DNA of 64,000 nucleotides from Actinomycetospora sp. TBRC 11914 (GCF_012933465.1 NZ_JABBND010000001.1:992001-1056000), one strand, 5' to 3'; positions 15,941 to 25,215 are shown, counted from the first letter of the stretch. Made by a program: numbers and translations. Notes: generated by a model not told the origin, from the sequence alone.

Positions 15941-16912
15941 ATGCGACGCGGACATTGGGCCGACGACCTGCAGCGGCTGGTCGAGGCGAGCTGGGATCGT
16001 GTGATCAGCGTGCACGAGCTCGTCAGGCTCGACGTCCCGGAGAGGACCGCCTACCGGAGAACGGCGGAGGACGGGCCCTGGCAGCTCCTGCTCCCCGCGA
16101 CGATCCTCCTGAGCAACGGGGAGCCGACGTTCCGCCAGTGGCAGATCGCGGCCCTGCTCCACGCCGGCCCGGACGCGGTGCTCACCGGATTGGGCGGCGC
16201 GCAGTTGCACGGGCTCCGGCGCGGCGGTGAGCCGGAGAAGCACCACGTCCTCATCCCCGCGACGCGGAACGTGAAGAGCTGCGGGCCCGTCATCGTCGAG
16301 AGGACCAGGCGGCCCGTGAAGCGCCTGGAACGGGACGGTCTCCCGGTGGCCCCGATCTCGCGGTGCCTGCTCGACCACGTCCGCCGCACGAAGGACGAGG
16401 AGCAGATCGCCGCGCTGCTCACCGAGCCCGTACAGCGCCGGATGGTCCCCAAGGAGATGCTGGTCGCCGAGCTGGAGACGGGGACACGCAAGGGTTCGGC
16501 AGCCCCTCGACGAGTCCTGCGCGCCGTGTCCGCGGGGGTGGAGTCCCCGACGGAGTTCCAGTACTACCGGTTCTGGAACTCCCTCTCCGGCCTGCCCACC
16601 ATCCGCTGCAACGTCCCGGTCTACGACCTCGACGGGACCCGGTTGGGGATCGTCGACTTCCTCGCCGACGAGCTCGGCTTCGCGTGGGAGTCCGATTCGG
16701 TGGAGGAGCACTTCGCGACGCCGGAGCAGGTCCAGCGAACGGCCGAGCGCGCCCGCCGCCTTCGCGGGGCGGGCCTCTACGTCCTGAGCACCCGGCCCCA
16801 CCAACTGCGCGACGACCCGCGAGGTGTCGAGACCGACATCCGCCAGGGGCTCGAGATCGCCGCGGCGATGCCGCCGCCGCGGGTGACCTACGGCCCGCCC
16901 CATGCGGCCTGA
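15941..16912 (+). CDS. AbiEi-like / DUF559-type protein, possible type IV antitoxin relative
   Basis: A 323-residue cytoplasmic protein with a winged-helix-like N-terminal part (ISVHELVRLDVPERTAYRRT), a middle domain like the AbiEi antitoxin group (LLLPATILLSNGEPTFRQWQ, AALLHAGPDAVLTGLGGAQL) and a C-terminal endonuclease-fold region (SPTEFQYYRFW ... IVDFLADELGFAWESDS ... AERARRLRGAG). This architecture is common in actinobacteria, usually as a lone gene without a neighbouring AbiEii toxin, and none is seen here. The ATG at 15941 was chosen; an in-frame GTG at 15842 would place the two DnaA-box-like repeats inside the gene. The function is uncertain. Confidence 0.6.
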   Translation: MRRGHWADDLQRLVEASWDRVISVHELVRLDVPERTAYRRTAEDGPWQLLLPATILLSNGEPTFRQWQIAALLHAGPDAVLTGLGGAQLHGLRRGGEPEKHHVLIPATRNVKSCGPVIVERTRRPVKRLERDGLPVAPISRCLLDHVRRTKDEEQIAALLTEPVQRRMVPKEMLVAELETGTRKGSAAPRRVLRAVSAGVESPTEFQYYRFWNSLSGLPTIRCNVPVYDLDGTRLGIVDFLADELGFAWESDSVEEHFATPEQVQRTAERARRLRGAGLYVLSTRPHQLRDDPRGVETDIRQGLEIAAAMPPPRVTYGPPHAA

Positions 16913-17011
16913 CGCGGACCGCAGGGCGCCGGAGCCGTCGTCGAGGAACCGCCTCCGCTAGCGTCGGTCGGGGACGGCGGGCGGGCCGCCGGAGCACCCC
17001 GGGGGCGCGGC

Positions 17012-17812
17012 GTGGCGGAGTCGGGCGGGACGTCGGGTGAGGCCGACCTCGAGGGCGCGGCCACGACGGACCCCACCGACCCCGGGACGTCCCGACGGCG
17101 ACCGTGGTCCCGTCGGCCCCGGAGCCCCGAGGAGATCGAGGCCGCGAAGCAGCAGTGGCGCGACATGCGGCCCTGGGACAGCCCGATGGCCGGGGCCGAC
17201 AAGGCCCTGATCGGCTCCCTCGTCGCGGTCGTCGCGCTGATGCTGCTGACCCTGCCCGTCCGGCCGTTCCTCATCGCCACGCACCCGGTAGCGCTGAGCG
17301 CGGTCACGGGAAGCCTCTCGGCGGTCGGGTCGGCGGCCGCGTTCGCACGGGTCGGCGGCACCGACCTCTGGGTGGTGGTGGCCACGGGCGTGCTCGGCAT
17401 GATCAAGTTCGACTGGCTGTTCTGGTGGGCCGGACGACGGTGGGGCGCGAAGGGCGTGCGCTTCTTCACCCCGCCGGGTCGTGCCGGACGGTTCGTCGCC
17501 CGCGTCCGATCGTGGCCGCCGTGGACGACGGCGCTGCTCGTGGTCGCGGCGGCGTTCCCCGGGATCCCGTCGGCGCCGCTGTTCCTGCTCGCCGGGCTGG
17601 CCGGGATGCCCCTCGTGGCCTTCCTGGTGCTCGACGCGATCGGGTCGGGCCTCGTCGTGGGCCTCGTGGCCGGGTTGGGTTACGGGCTGGGTCAGACGGC
17701 CGTCGACGTCGTGCTGACGATCAACCAGTACGCCCTCTGGGTCAGCATCGCGCTCATCGTCGTCGTCTCCGTCCAGGCAGGGCGCCGTGGTCCGCCCGGC
17801 TCCGCTCCCTGA
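17012..17812 (+). CDS. DedA/VTT-like membrane protein
   Basis: A 266-residue protein with a charged, Ser/Arg-rich cytoplasmic N-terminus (about 1-60) followed by about five hydrophobic helices. The motif FDWLFWWAGRRWGAKGV and the re-entrant AAAFPGIPSAPLFLLAGLAG segment resemble the VTT/DedA family, which includes lipid scramblases and undecaprenyl-phosphate flippases. Similarity is partial, so a distant branch is likely. GTG start. It runs convergently toward clpC and is separated from it by a 50-bp repeat and a strong terminator. Confidence 0.65.
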   Translation: MAESGGTSGEADLEGAATTDPTDPGTSRRRPWSRRPRSPEEIEAAKQQWRDMRPWDSPMAGADKALIGSLVAVVALMLLTLPVRPFLIATHPVALSAVTGSLSAVGSAAAFARVGGTDLWVVVATGVLGMIKFDWLFWWAGRRWGAKGVRFFTPPGRAGRFVARVRSWPPWTTALLVVAAAFPGIPSAPLFLLAGLAGMPLVAFLVLDAIGSGLVVGLVAGLGYGLGQTAVDVVLTINQYALWVSIALIVVVSVQAGRRGPPGSAP

Positions 17813-17822
17813 TCCGTCCAAG

Positions 17823-17872
17823 ATCAGTGTGCATTTTCGGACACTCAACGTCTGCGATGCGACACCGCTGAC
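17823..17872 (-). repeat. 50-bp intergenic element, copy 3 (inverted)
   Basis: Read on the - strand: GTCAGCGGTGTCGCATCGCA, then GACGTTGAGT, GTCCGAAAAT and GCACACTGAT. It is the only copy in this orientation in the window, and lies between the DedA-like gene and the clpC terminator. Confidence 0.8.
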
Positions 17873-17890
17873 AACACACCCGGCCCCACA

Positions 17891-17939
17891 CACGACGGCG
17901 CCCCGGCCACCACGAGGGTGACCGGGGCGCCGGGTCGTG
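17891..17939. terminator. Bidirectional terminator between dedA-like gene and clpC
   Basis: A long stem: CACGAC, GGCGCCCCGG and CCACC on the left pair with GGTGA, CCGGGGCGCC and GTCGTG on the right, around an ACGAG loop, with only small bulges. It sits between convergent stops (17812 and 17954), so it probably terminates both transcripts. Confidence 0.8.
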
Positions 17940-17953
17940 CGGGCGTCAGGCGC

Positions 17954-20512
17954 TCAGCCGTCGGCCTGGTCGGTCGTACCGGCGGTCGCGACCTCCGGGG
18001 TGTCCGGCACCGGGGTCGGCTTGGCCTCCCCGCGGAACGTGAACGTCGCCGACTCGGGAGCCGGCCGCGTCACGCCCTTGTCGTCGACCTCGGGGGTCCA
18101 GCCCTCGACGTCGACCAGCACGATCTGCCCGGGCTCGATCTCCCCGAACAGGATCTTCTCGGACAGCTGGTCCTCGATCTCGCGCTGGATCGTGCGACGC
18201 AGCGGCCGGGCGCCGAGCACCGGGTCGAAGCCGCGCTGGGCGAGCAGCTTCTTCGCGGCGTCGGTGAGCTCGATCGACATGTCCTTGTTCTGCAGCTGCT
18301 TCTCGGTGCGCCCGATCAGCAGGTCGACCATCTGCACGATCTCGTCCTCGCGCAGCTGGTGGAACACGACGATGTCGTCGATGCGGTTGAGGAACTCGGG
18401 ACGGAAGTGCTTCTTGAGCTCATCCGTGACCTTGTTCTTCATCCGCTCGTAGTTCGAGCCGGTGTCCTGGCCCGACTGGAAGCCGAGCCCGACCGCCTTC
18501 GAGATGTCCTGCGTGCCGAGGTTCGACGTGAACACGATGACCGTGTTCTTGAAGTCCACGACACGACCCTGGCCATCCGTCAGCCGGCCGTCCTCGAGCA
18601 CCTGCAGCAGGGTGTTGTAGACCTCGGAGTGGGCCTTCTCGATCTCGTCGAAGAGGACCACCGAGAACGGCTTGCGCCGCACCTTCTCGGTGAGCTGGCC
18701 GCCCTCCTCGTAGCCGACGTACCCGGGAGGGGCACCGAAGAGCCGCGAGGCGGTGTAGCGGTCGTGGAACTCGCCCATGTCGATCTGGACGAGCGCGTCG
18801 TCGTCACCGAACAGGAACTCGGCGAGCGCCTTGGTCAGCTCGGTCTTCCCGACGCCCGAGGGCCCCGCGAAGATGAACGACCCCGACGGGCGCTTCGGGT
18901 CCTTGAGGCCGGCCCGCGTGCGGCGCATCGACTGCGAGACGGCCTTGACGGCCTCCTCCTGGCCGATGATCCGCTTGTGGAGCTCGTCCTCCATGCGGAG
19001 CAGACGGGTCGTCTCCTCCTCGGTGAGCTTGAAGACGGGGATGCCGGTCCAGTTGGCCAGCACCTCGGCGATCAGCTCGTCGTCCACCTCGGCGACGACG
19101 TCGAGGTCGCCGGACTTCCACTGCTTCTCACGCTCGGACTTCTGGCCGAGGAGCTGCTTCTCCTCGTCCCGCAGGCGCGCGGCCTTCTCGAAGTCCTGCG
19201 CGTCGATCGCCGACTCCTTCTCACGACGCACGTCGGAGATCTTCTCGTCGAACTCGCGCAGGTCCGGCGGCGCGGTCATGCGACGGATGCGCATGCGGGC
19301 GCCGGCCTCGTCGATCAGGTCGATCGCCTTGTCCGGCAGGAACCGGTCGTTGATGTACCGGTCGGCCAGGGTGGCCGCTGCGACCAGCGCCGGATCGGTG
19401 ATCGAGACGCGGTGGTGCGCCTCGTACCGGTCGCGCAGCCCCTTGAGGATCTCGATGGAGTGCGCCACCGAGGGCTCCCCCACCTGGATCGGCTGGAAGC
19501 GGCGCTCGAGCGCGGCGTCCTTCTCGACGTGCTTGCGGTACTCGTCGAGGGTCGTCGCACCGATGGTCTGCAGCTCGCCGCGGGCCAGCATCGGCTTGAG
19601 GATCGACGCGGCGTCGATCGCGCCCTCGGCGGCACCCGCGCCGACGAGCGTGTGCAGCTCGTCGATGAACAGGATGATGTCGCCGCGGGTGCGGATCTCC
19701 TTGAGGACCTTCTTGAGGCGCTCCTCGAAGTCACCGCGGTAGCGCGAGCCCGCCACCAGCGACCCGAGGTCGAGGGTGTAGAGCTGCTTGTCCTTCAGCG
19801 TCTCGGGGACCTCGCCCTTGACGATGGCCTGGCCGAGGCCCTCGACGACGGCGGTCTTGCCGACGCCGGGCTCGCCGATGAGGACCGGGTTGTTCTTGGT
19901 CCTCCGGGAGAGGACCTGCATGACCCGCTCGATCTCCTTCTCCCGGCCGATGACCGGGTCCAGCTTGCCCTCGCGGGCGGACTGGGTGAGGTTGCGACCG
20001 AACTGGTCGAGCACGAGGGACGACGACGGCGTGCCCTCGCCGCGCTGGCCGCCGGACTCCGCGGGCTCCTTGCCCTGGTAGCCCGAGAGCAGCTGCAGCA
20101 CCTGCTGGCGCACGCGGTTGAGGTCCGCGCCGAGCTTGACGAGGACCTGGGCGGCGACGCCCTCGCCCTCACGGATCAGCCCGAGCAGGATGTGCTCGGT
20201 GCCGATGTAGTTGTGGCCGAGCTGCAGCGCCTCGCGCAGCGACAGCTCCAGCACCTTCTTGGCACGCGGGGTGAACGGGATGTGCCCGCTGGGGGCCTGC
20301 TGACCCTGGCCGATGATCTCCTCGACCTGCTGGCGCACGCCCTCGAGGGCGATGCCCAGCGACTCGAGGGCCTTGGCGGCGACGCCTTCGCCCTCGTGGA
20401 TCAGCCCGAGCAGGATGTGCTCGGTCCCGATGTAGTTGTGGTTGAGCATCCTGGCCTCTTCCTGGGCCAGGACGACCACCCGCCTCGCGCGGTCGGTGAA
20501 CCTCTCGAACAT
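17954..20512 (-). CDS. clpC: ATP-dependent Clp protease ATP-binding subunit ClpC
   Basis: ClpC unfolds proteins and feeds them into the ClpP1P2 protease. The 852-residue protein has two N-terminal Clp repeats (about 1-145, with the tandem [13 protein letters not shown] motifs), a first AAA+ domain with Walker A GEPGVGKT, a UVR-containing middle domain (about 420-470), and a second AAA+ domain with GPSGVGKT followed by a C-terminal D2-small domain. The ClpP-docking loop is expected near VGLGFQSG. The Asp/Pro-rich tail is short. Its upstream region is about 450 bases and gene-free. Confidence 0.98.
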   Translation of the reverse strand: MFERFTDRARRVVVLAQEEARMLNHNYIGTEHILLGLIHEGEGVAAKALESLGIALEGVRQQVEEIIGQGQQAPSGHIPFTPRAKKVLELSLREALQLGHNYIGTEHILLGLIREGEGVAAQVLVKLGADLNRVRQQVLQLLSGYQGKEPAESGGQRGEGTPSSSLVLDQFGRNLTQSAREGKLDPVIGREKEIERVMQVLSRRTKNNPVLIGEPGVGKTAVVEGLGQAIVKGEVPETLKDKQLYTLDLGSLVAGSRYRGDFEERLKKVLKEIRTRGDIILFIDELHTLVGAGAAEGAIDAASILKPMLARGELQTIGATTLDEYRKHVEKDAALERRFQPIQVGEPSVAHSIEILKGLRDRYEAHHRVSITDPALVAAATLADRYINDRFLPDKAIDLIDEAGARMRIRRMTAPPDLREFDEKISDVRREKESAIDAQDFEKAARLRDEEKQLLGQKSEREKQWKSGDLDVVAEVDDELIAEVLANWTGIPVFKLTEEETTRLLRMEDELHKRIIGQEEAVKAVSQSMRRTRAGLKDPKRPSGSFIFAGPSGVGKTELTKALAEFLFGDDDALVQIDMGEFHDRYTASRLFGAPPGYVGYEEGGQLTEKVRRKPFSVVLFDEIEKAHSEVYNTLLQVLEDGRLTDGQGRVVDFKNTVIVFTSNLGTQDISKAVGLGFQSGQDTGSNYERMKNKVTDELKKHFRPEFLNRIDDIVVFHQLREDEIVQMVDLLIGRTEKQLQNKDMSIELTDAAKKLLAQRGFDPVLGARPLRRTIQREIEDQLSEKILFGEIEPGQIVLVDVEGWTPEVDDKGVTRPAPESATFTFRGEAKPTPVPDTPEVATAGTTDQADG

Positions 20513-20963
20513 GCGTCACTCCTGACTGCTGCGCCGGCGGACTCCCGCGCATCTCCCCCACCGGTGACCCGGCGTGGTCCTCCGCGGACCCTGGCTGGTG
20601 CCCACACGCCCCGGGGGACGAGATGACTCCCCGTTCACCGGGTCGTCATGGAGAGCACCGTACGACCATCGTAGTCGTCGCGGGCACCGTGACCGGCCCT
20701 CGCCGGTTGCGGCGCCGTGACGACGACCACGGCGATCACCGATGACCGCTCACCTCGGAATGCGCCGCTGCGCACCCCGCACGGCCACCGTCCGGTCACC
20801 GTGCTGTCGCCAACGATGCCGGGTTTTCCGGTGTTCCGTGAAGGTGTTCGCCGACGGAGAACTCCCGGATCGGGCGACACGCCGGAGTTCCCGGGCGTGG
20901 CGGGCAGATGCTGCACGCCGGGCGAGCACGGTCACGCTCCGGACGCCGGCGGCCACGAGGGCG
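20513..20963. other. Intergenic region upstream of clpC
   Basis: About 450 bases with no convincing gene. It should carry the clpC promoter. An imperfect palindrome GTTCGCCGACGGAGAAC at 20846-20862 has the GTTC...GAAC arms seen in ClgR-type operators, the usual activator of clp genes in actinobacteria, but it is about 335 bases from the clpC start and the core is degenerate. The stretch 20640-20700 is the least GC-rich part. Open frames here have shadow-like composition. Confidence 0.4.
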
Positions 20964-21665
20964 TCACCGGACCGGCTCGGCCTCCCGGGTGGTCTCCACC
21001 CGGCGCCGGCTCGTCGGCAGCACCGCGCTCACCCACACCAGCCAGACCAGCCCGCCGAAGCGCACCACCGGGAGCAGGTACTGCAGGGGTGCCAGTACCA
21101 GTGAGAGGACCGCCAGCGCCGCGATCCCGGCGAGCGCGAGCCCGACGACGGCGAGGGGGCGCGGCAGGAGCCGCCCGAGCAGCGTCGGGACGGCGACGCC
21201 CGCGATCAGCAGGCCGAACGCCACGACGAACCCGGGGCCGCCGGCGGCGAACGAGAGCTCCTCGAGCGCGACCACCGCCCCGGTCGCCTCGGCGCCGGGG
21301 ACGAGCGCGGCGGTCGCGGCCGCGGCCCACCCCGCGACCCCGGAGAGCGCGAGCAGCGCGGCGGCGAGCAGGCCGCCCGCCCGGCCGAGGGTCGGTCCGG
21401 CCACGCGCAGCCCGAGCCGGTGCAGCCGGTGGTGGACGGTCGCGACCCAGACCGCGAACGGCACCGCCGAGGCGAGCAGGAGGCTGGCTGCGAGCTCGGC
21501 CGTGGCGGCGTGGTCGCGGACGAGCGCGAGCGTGGTCGCCGGGCCGGCTCCGGGGCGGCCCCCGGTCCAGAGCACCGGAGTGGCGAGGGTCAGGGCGGCC
21601 CAGGCGAGCCCGGGCGCGAGGAGGGGCGGCCCGCCGCGGCGGGCGTGGGTGCCGGGATCGGCCAT
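20964..21665 (-). CDS. Multi-pass membrane protein, MarR-linked
   Basis: A 233-residue protein with about six hydrophobic helices, short loops and a final cytoplasmic RRRVETTREAEPVR tail. I do not recognise the family; composition and layout resemble DUF4386-type actinobacterial membrane proteins. The ATG at 21665 has AAGGA upstream. It is divergent from a MarR gene, with 83 bases between the starts that hold an AT-rich inverted repeat, so the MarR protein probably represses it. Confidence 0.65.
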   Translation of the reverse strand: MADPGTHARRGGPPLLAPGLAWAALTLATPVLWTGGRPGAGPATTLALVRDHAATAELAASLLLASAVPFAVWVATVHHRLHRLGLRVAGPTLGRAGGLLAAALLALSGVAGWAAAATAALVPGAEATGAVVALEELSFAAGGPGFVVAFGLLIAGVAVPTLLGRLLPRPLAVVGLALAGIAALAVLSLVLAPLQYLLPVVRFGGLVWLVWVSAVLPTSRRRVETTREAEPVR

Positions 21666-21685
21666 CGGAGGTCCTTCGTCGCGAG

Positions 21686-21708
21686 AATCATTACAAGCGA
21701 GAATGATT
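21686..21708. promoter_or_regulatory. AT-rich inverted repeat, likely MarR operator
   Basis: AATCATT (21686-21692) and AATGATT (21702-21708) form an inverted repeat with a 9-base spacer, each preceded by GCGAG, in the gap between the membrane protein gene and the MarR gene. In DNA this GC-rich, a 23-base AT-rich palindrome is unusual. The size fits a MarR dimer site overlapping both promoters. Confidence 0.65.
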
Positions 21709-21748
21709 GACGCACGAGCATTGTCCGTCAAGGAGTACCGTCCTCGTC

Positions 21749-22249
21749 GTGGACGATCGACCGACCGGGGCCGCCTTCCTGCTCACCCAGCTCGGCACCC
21801 ACGCCGCCCGCCGCTTCGGCGAGCGGGTGGCCGCCGTGGACCTCACGCCGCCGCAGGCCGGTCTGGTCCGCGCGGTCGCCCGGGAGCCGGGGCGCAGCCA
21901 GCAGGCCCTCGCGGAGCGGCTGGGCACCCCGGCGACCCGGCTGGTCGCCCTGGTGGACGCGCTGGAGGAGCGCGGTGTGCTGGAGCGGCGCCGCAACCCC
22001 GACGACCGCCGGCTCTACGCGGTGCACCTGACGCCCGACGGCGAGGCGCTGCGCGACGACCTCGGGCGCCTCGCCGCGGCCCACGAGGACGCGCTGCTCG
22101 CGGCGCTCGACCCCGCGGAGCGGCGCACGCTCGCCGACCTGCTGGGCCGCGTCGCCGCCGCCGAGGGCCTCACCCCCGGCGTGCACCCGGGCTACCGTGA
22201 CCTCCCGGCCGACCGTGGATCCCAGGGAGCTCCGCCGTGCGGGACATGA
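21749..22249 (+). CDS. MarR-family transcriptional regulator
   Basis: A winged-helix MarR protein of about 166 residues: helix bundle, recognition helix in RSQQALAERLGTPATRLVAL, wing with LERRRNPDDRRLYAVHLTPD, and C-terminal dimer helices. The GTG at 21749 follows AAGGAG; earlier in-frame codons lie within the operator-like repeat. The 3' end overlaps the PRPP synthetase-like gene by 13 bases, so the two are coupled. The likely targets are its own operon and the divergent membrane protein gene. Confidence 0.85.
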   Translation: MDDRPTGAAFLLTQLGTHAARRFGERVAAVDLTPPQAGLVRAVAREPGRSQQALAERLGTPATRLVALVDALEERGVLERRRNPDDRRLYAVHLTPDGEALRDDLGRLAAAHEDALLAALDPAERRTLADLLGRVAAAEGLTPGVHPGYRDLPADRGSQGAPPCGT

Positions 22250-23214
22250 CGATCTTCTCCGGCTCGGCCCACCCGGAGCTCGCGGCCGCGATCTGCCGAC
22301 AGCTCGAGGTGCCGTTGTCGCCCTCGCGGCTGACCCGCTTCACCAACGACTGCCTCGAGGTGCAGCTGCAGGCGAACTGCCGCGAGCGGGACGTGTTCCT
22401 CGTCCAGCCCCTGGTACCGCCCGTGCAGGAGCACCTCGTCGAGCTGCTCCTCATGGTCGATGCAGCGCGAGGCGCCTCGGCGGCGCGGATCACCGTCGTC
22501 ATGCCGCACTACGCCTACGCGCGCTCCGACAAGAAGGACGCCCCGAGGATCTCGATCGGCGGCCGGCTGGTCGCGGACCAGATCGTCGCAGCCGGGGCGG
22601 ACCGCGTCCTGGCGATGACGCTGCACTCCCCGCAGGTCCACGGCTTCTTCTCGGTGCCGGCCGACCACCTGCACGCCCTCTACGAGCTCGCGGGCCACCT
22701 GCGCGCGATCGACCTCTCCAACGCGGTGGTCATGTCGCCCGACCTCGGCAACGCCAAGGAGGCGAGCTCGTTCGCCCGCATCCTCGGGCGCCCCGGGCGG
22801 CCGCTGCCGGTGGCGGCGGCGGCCAAGCAGCGGATGCCCGACGACAAGGTGGAGATCTCCTCGATCATCGGCGACGTCGAGGGCAAGGACGTGATCGTGC
22901 TCGACGACGAGATCGCCCGCGGGTCGACGATCATCGAGCTGCTCGACCGGCTGCGCGACCGCGACGTCGCCTCGGTGCGGGTCGCCTGCACCCACGGACT
23001 GTTCACCGAGGGTGCCCTCGACCGGATCGCCGAGCGCGACGACGTCACCGCGATCTTCTGCACCGACACGGTGCCGCTGCCCAGCGCGTACACCACCGAC
23101 AAGCTGACGATCGTGTCGGTCGCGCCCGCGCTGGCCGAGGCGATGCGGCGGATCCACAACGGCGAGTCGGTGAGCGTCCTGTTCGACCCCATAGGTGCGC
23201 CGGCCAGCTCGTGA
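22237..23214 (+). CDS. Divergent ribose-phosphate pyrophosphokinase paralogue
   Basis: A 325-residue protein of the PRPP synthetase family (two phosphoribosyltransferase-like domains). It keeps the family order: NDCLEVQLQANCRERDVFLVQ, ITVVMPHYAYARSDKKD (usual YARQDRK), MTLHSPQVHGFF and IIGDVEGKDVIVLDD. Two active-site regions differ from housekeeping Prs: the PRPP loop is LDDEIARGSTI instead of DDxIDTGGT, and SPDLGNAKEA replaces SPDxGGVxRA. It may still make PRPP or have another role. GTG with AGGGAG seven bases upstream. The housekeeping prs of actinobacteria normally sits beside glmU, not here. The stop codon lies in the stem of a hairpin. Confidence 0.75.
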   Translation: MRDMTIFSGSAHPELAAAICRQLEVPLSPSRLTRFTNDCLEVQLQANCRERDVFLVQPLVPPVQEHLVELLLMVDAARGASAARITVVMPHYAYARSDKKDAPRISIGGRLVADQIVAAGADRVLAMTLHSPQVHGFFSVPADHLHALYELAGHLRAIDLSNAVVMSPDLGNAKEASSFARILGRPGRPLPVAAAAKQRMPDDKVEISSIIGDVEGKDVIVLDDEIARGSTIIELLDRLRDRDVASVRVACTHGLFTEGALDRIAERDDVTAIFCTDTVPLPSAYTTDKLTIVSVAPALAEAMRRIHNGESVSVLFDPIGAPASS

Positions 23215-23253
23215 GCACAAAGTGTCGCTATAGCGACCTTCAGTGCTCACGAG
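23208..23253. terminator. CTCGTGAGCAC hairpin, copy 1
   Basis: CTCGTGAGCAC pairs perfectly with GTGCTCACGAG, and the centre holds a second perfect palindrome, GTCGCTATAGCGAC. The TGA of the PRPP synthetase-like gene (23212-23214) is part of the left arm. Convergent genes end on both sides, so it is likely a bidirectional terminator. The related copy is at 28978-29022. Confidence 0.75.
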
Positions 23254-23268
23254 GCCGGAGGCCACCTG

Positions 23269-23874
23269 TCAGGCGAGCAGCGCCCGCGTCCCGACGCGCG
23301 TGACCTCCTCGACCAGCTCCCGCCGCCCGAGGGGCACGCCGCCCGCGAGCCAGCGGGTCACCAGGTGGGTCGTGCCGGCCACCACGAGGACCGCGGCGGT
23401 GCGCAGCCGCTCGCGGTCGCGCGGGTCCACCCGCAGCACCTCGTCGAGCACCAGGTCGGCGAAGACGTCGACCGCGGCGTCGCGCCGGGCGGCCAGCCGC
23501 CGGTTGCCCGGCGACTCGGCGTAGAGGCGGGCGATCCGCGGGTCGGCGTCGAGGGTCGCGACGAAGACCTCGACCGCCGTGGCCGCGCGCGTCCGCTCGT
23601 CACCGCCGTGGCCGCGCAGCGCGGCCACCATCGCGGCGTGCAGCCGGCCGTAGACGGCGTCGGCGACGGCGTCGAGGGCCGCGTCGCGGTCGGCGAACGT
23701 CTCGTAGAAGTACCGCTTGGTCAGCCCGGCCCGCGCGCACACCGCGTCGACGGTGACGCCCACGACGCCGACCTCACCGACCACGTCGAGCCCGGCCTCG
23801 AGCAGCCGGGCGCGGCGGACCGCACGGCGCTCCTCGGCGCTCGCCCCGCGGTAGGTCCGGACGGCGGGTGGCAC
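23269..23874 (-). CDS. TetR-family transcriptional regulator
   Basis: A 201-residue regulator. The N-terminal HTH (about 18-62) contains LLEAGLDVVGEVGVVGVTVD, AVCARAGLTKRYFYETFADR, the typical TetR recognition helix ending in YFYETF. The C-terminal ligand-binding domain has a late VAGTTHLVTRWLAGGVPLGR segment common in actinobacterial TetR proteins. The GTG start has GGAGAG directly upstream. Neighbours give no clear target; autoregulation of its own promoter near 23880 is possible. Confidence 0.85.
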   Translation of the reverse strand: MPPAVRTYRGASAEERRAVRRARLLEAGLDVVGEVGVVGVTVDAVCARAGLTKRYFYETFADRDAALDAVADAVYGRLHAAMVAALRGHGGDERTRAATAVEVFVATLDADPRIARLYAESPGNRRLAARRDAAVDVFADLVLDEVLRVDPRDRERLRTAAVLVVAGTTHLVTRWLAGGVPLGRRELVEEVTRVGTRALLA

Positions 23875-23963
23875 CTCTCCATGGTGGCACGGATCTCGGG
23901 CGCCACCAGCGGATCACCGCCGCGCCCCCGGGTGTGCCCCGCGAGCGCGTTTCGCGGAGAGGA

Positions 23964-24332
23964 TCAGGAATGCGCCTTGTGATAGGCCTCGCTGACCTCG
24001 GAGGGGATGCGGCCGCGCTCCGAGACCGTCATCCCCTGCTTGCGTGCCCATTCCCGGATCGCCTGGTTCTGCTCGCGGTCGACCGACGCCCGCCCGCCGC
24101 CGCGGCGGGGCGTGGGCCCGGGCGCGGCGGCCGCGCGCGACGACGAGCGCCGCCGGCCGGAGAGCCGGCGGGCGTTCGCGATGTAGTCGGCGAGGGAGTC
24201 ACGCAGCTTTCCGGCGTTCGCGTCCGAGAGGTCGATCTCGTAGGTCGCTCCGTCGATGCCGAACTCGACCGTCTCGTCGGCCTCGGACTCGTCCAGGTCG
24301 TCCACGAGGGACACGACGACTTTCTGCGCCAC
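23964..24332 (-). CDS. lsr2: Lsr2-family nucleoid-associated protein
   Basis: Lsr2 is the actinobacterial H-NS analogue: it bridges DNA and silences AT-rich, often foreign, genes. The 122-residue protein has the N-terminal dimerisation domain ([20 protein letters not shown] ... [17 protein letters not shown]), a flexible basic linker rich in Arg/Ser/Pro, and the C-terminal DNA-binding domain with [20 protein letters not shown], containing the RGR AT-hook-like clamp, and AYHKAH. GTG start with AAGGA upstream. In mycobacteria lsr2 sits beside clpC, and the same neighbourhood is kept here with insertions. Confidence 0.95.
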   Translation of the reverse strand: MAQKVVVSLVDDLDESEADETVEFGIDGATYEIDLSDANAGKLRDSLADYIANARRLSGRRRSSSRAAAAPGPTPRRGGGRASVDREQNQAIREWARKQGMTVSERGRIPSEVSEAYHKAHS

Positions 24333-24506
24333 GCAGCGATTCCTTCCACGACCCCCGTGTGCTCCGGGATCACGACCGCACCCGTCGTCGTCCCCGGAAA
24401 TGGTTCGCGGCGGAGCGTAATTGCGCGTCCCGCGCCGTGTCGACCCGGGTGGGGTCACCCGCCGGAATCGTGCGTCACACCCGACCCCGACGGGTCCCGC
24501 GTGCCG

Positions 24507-25106
24507 TCAGTCCGGTACCGACGAGGCGTCCGGCACGACGACGGCGAACATGTCCTGCAGGGCCGCGAGGCTCGCGGACTGCAGGGACGCCGCCGGCACG
24601 GGCCCGTCCGGGCTCGGCAGCGAACGGGTGGCGGTGGCGCCCGCGACGACCGTGGGCGCGAAACCCAGGTTGAAGGCGCTGCGGGCCGTGGAGTTCACGC
24701 ACATGTGCGTCATGAATCCCGCGAGGACGAGATTCGTGACCCCGGCCGCGCGCAGCTGGTCCTCGAGGTCGGTCTGCACGAACGAGCTGGGGAAGTTCTT
24801 GACGATCCGGAGCTCGCCCGGCTTCGGGGCGACCGCGTCGACGATCTCGCCGATCTCGGCGTGCGTGTCGTAGGGCGTCCCCGGCCCGGCCTCGTGCTGG
24901 ACGTGCACGATCGTGCTGCCGGCGGCACGGGCGCGCTCGAGCAGCTGGGCGGCCTGCTCGATCGCGGGCTCGACGTTCTCCAGCGCCATGACGCCCTGGG
25001 TGTAGGTGTTCTGCAGGTCGATCATCACCAGCGCGGAACCGGTCAGGGGAGCGGGCTCGCCGGGCATGCCGGTCAGTTCGCGCAGGGTCGGGCTCGGGGT
25101 GGTCAT
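24507..25106 (-). CDS. Isochorismatase-family cysteine hydrolase
   Basis: A 199-residue hydrolase with the full catalytic triad of the family: Asp30 in ALVMIDLQNTY, Lys103 in RIVKNFPSSF and Cys136 in THMCVNSTAR, the last preceded by the usual cis-peptide region FMTH. Members cleave amides or enol-ethers (nicotinamidase, isochorismatase, ureidoacrylate hydrolase); His71 in VHVQHEAGPG is typical. The substrate is not clear. The ATG has GAGGAG upstream. It is separated from DUF779 by a strong terminator hairpin, so it should have its own promoter. Confidence 0.85.
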   Translation of the reverse strand: MTTPSPTLRELTGMPGEPAPLTGSALVMIDLQNTYTQGVMALENVEPAIEQAAQLLERARAAGSTIVHVQHEAGPGTPYDTHAEIGEIVDAVAPKPGELRIVKNFPSSFVQTDLEDQLRAAGVTNLVLAGFMTHMCVNSTARSAFNLGFAPTVVAGATATRSLPSPDGPVPAASLQSASLAALQDMFAVVVPDASSVPD

Positions 25107-25147
25107 GCGTTCTCCTCGTCGAGATCGGTGGACGTCGGACCGTGACA

Positions 25148-25198
25148 CACCGAAGGGCACCCCCGGACCGTCGAGACGGTCGGGGATGCCCTTCGGTG
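25148..25198. terminator. Strong terminator after the DUF779 gene
   Basis: CACCGAAGGGCA on the left pairs with TGCCCTTCGGTG on the right; the inner parts CCCCG/CGGGG and ACCGT/ACGGT continue the stem, with one mismatch and one bulge, around a short loop. It lies 18 bases downstream of the DUF779 stop on the - strand and ends the aldehyde dehydrogenase transcript before the isochorismatase-like gene. Confidence 0.85.
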
Positions 25199-25215
25199 CG
25201 GGAGCTGCCGGAGGC

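Noticed and set aside
20513-20963. Small genes in the clpC upstream region
   Set aside because: Open frames exist in several phases but have shadow-like Arg/Pro composition and no credible ribosome site.
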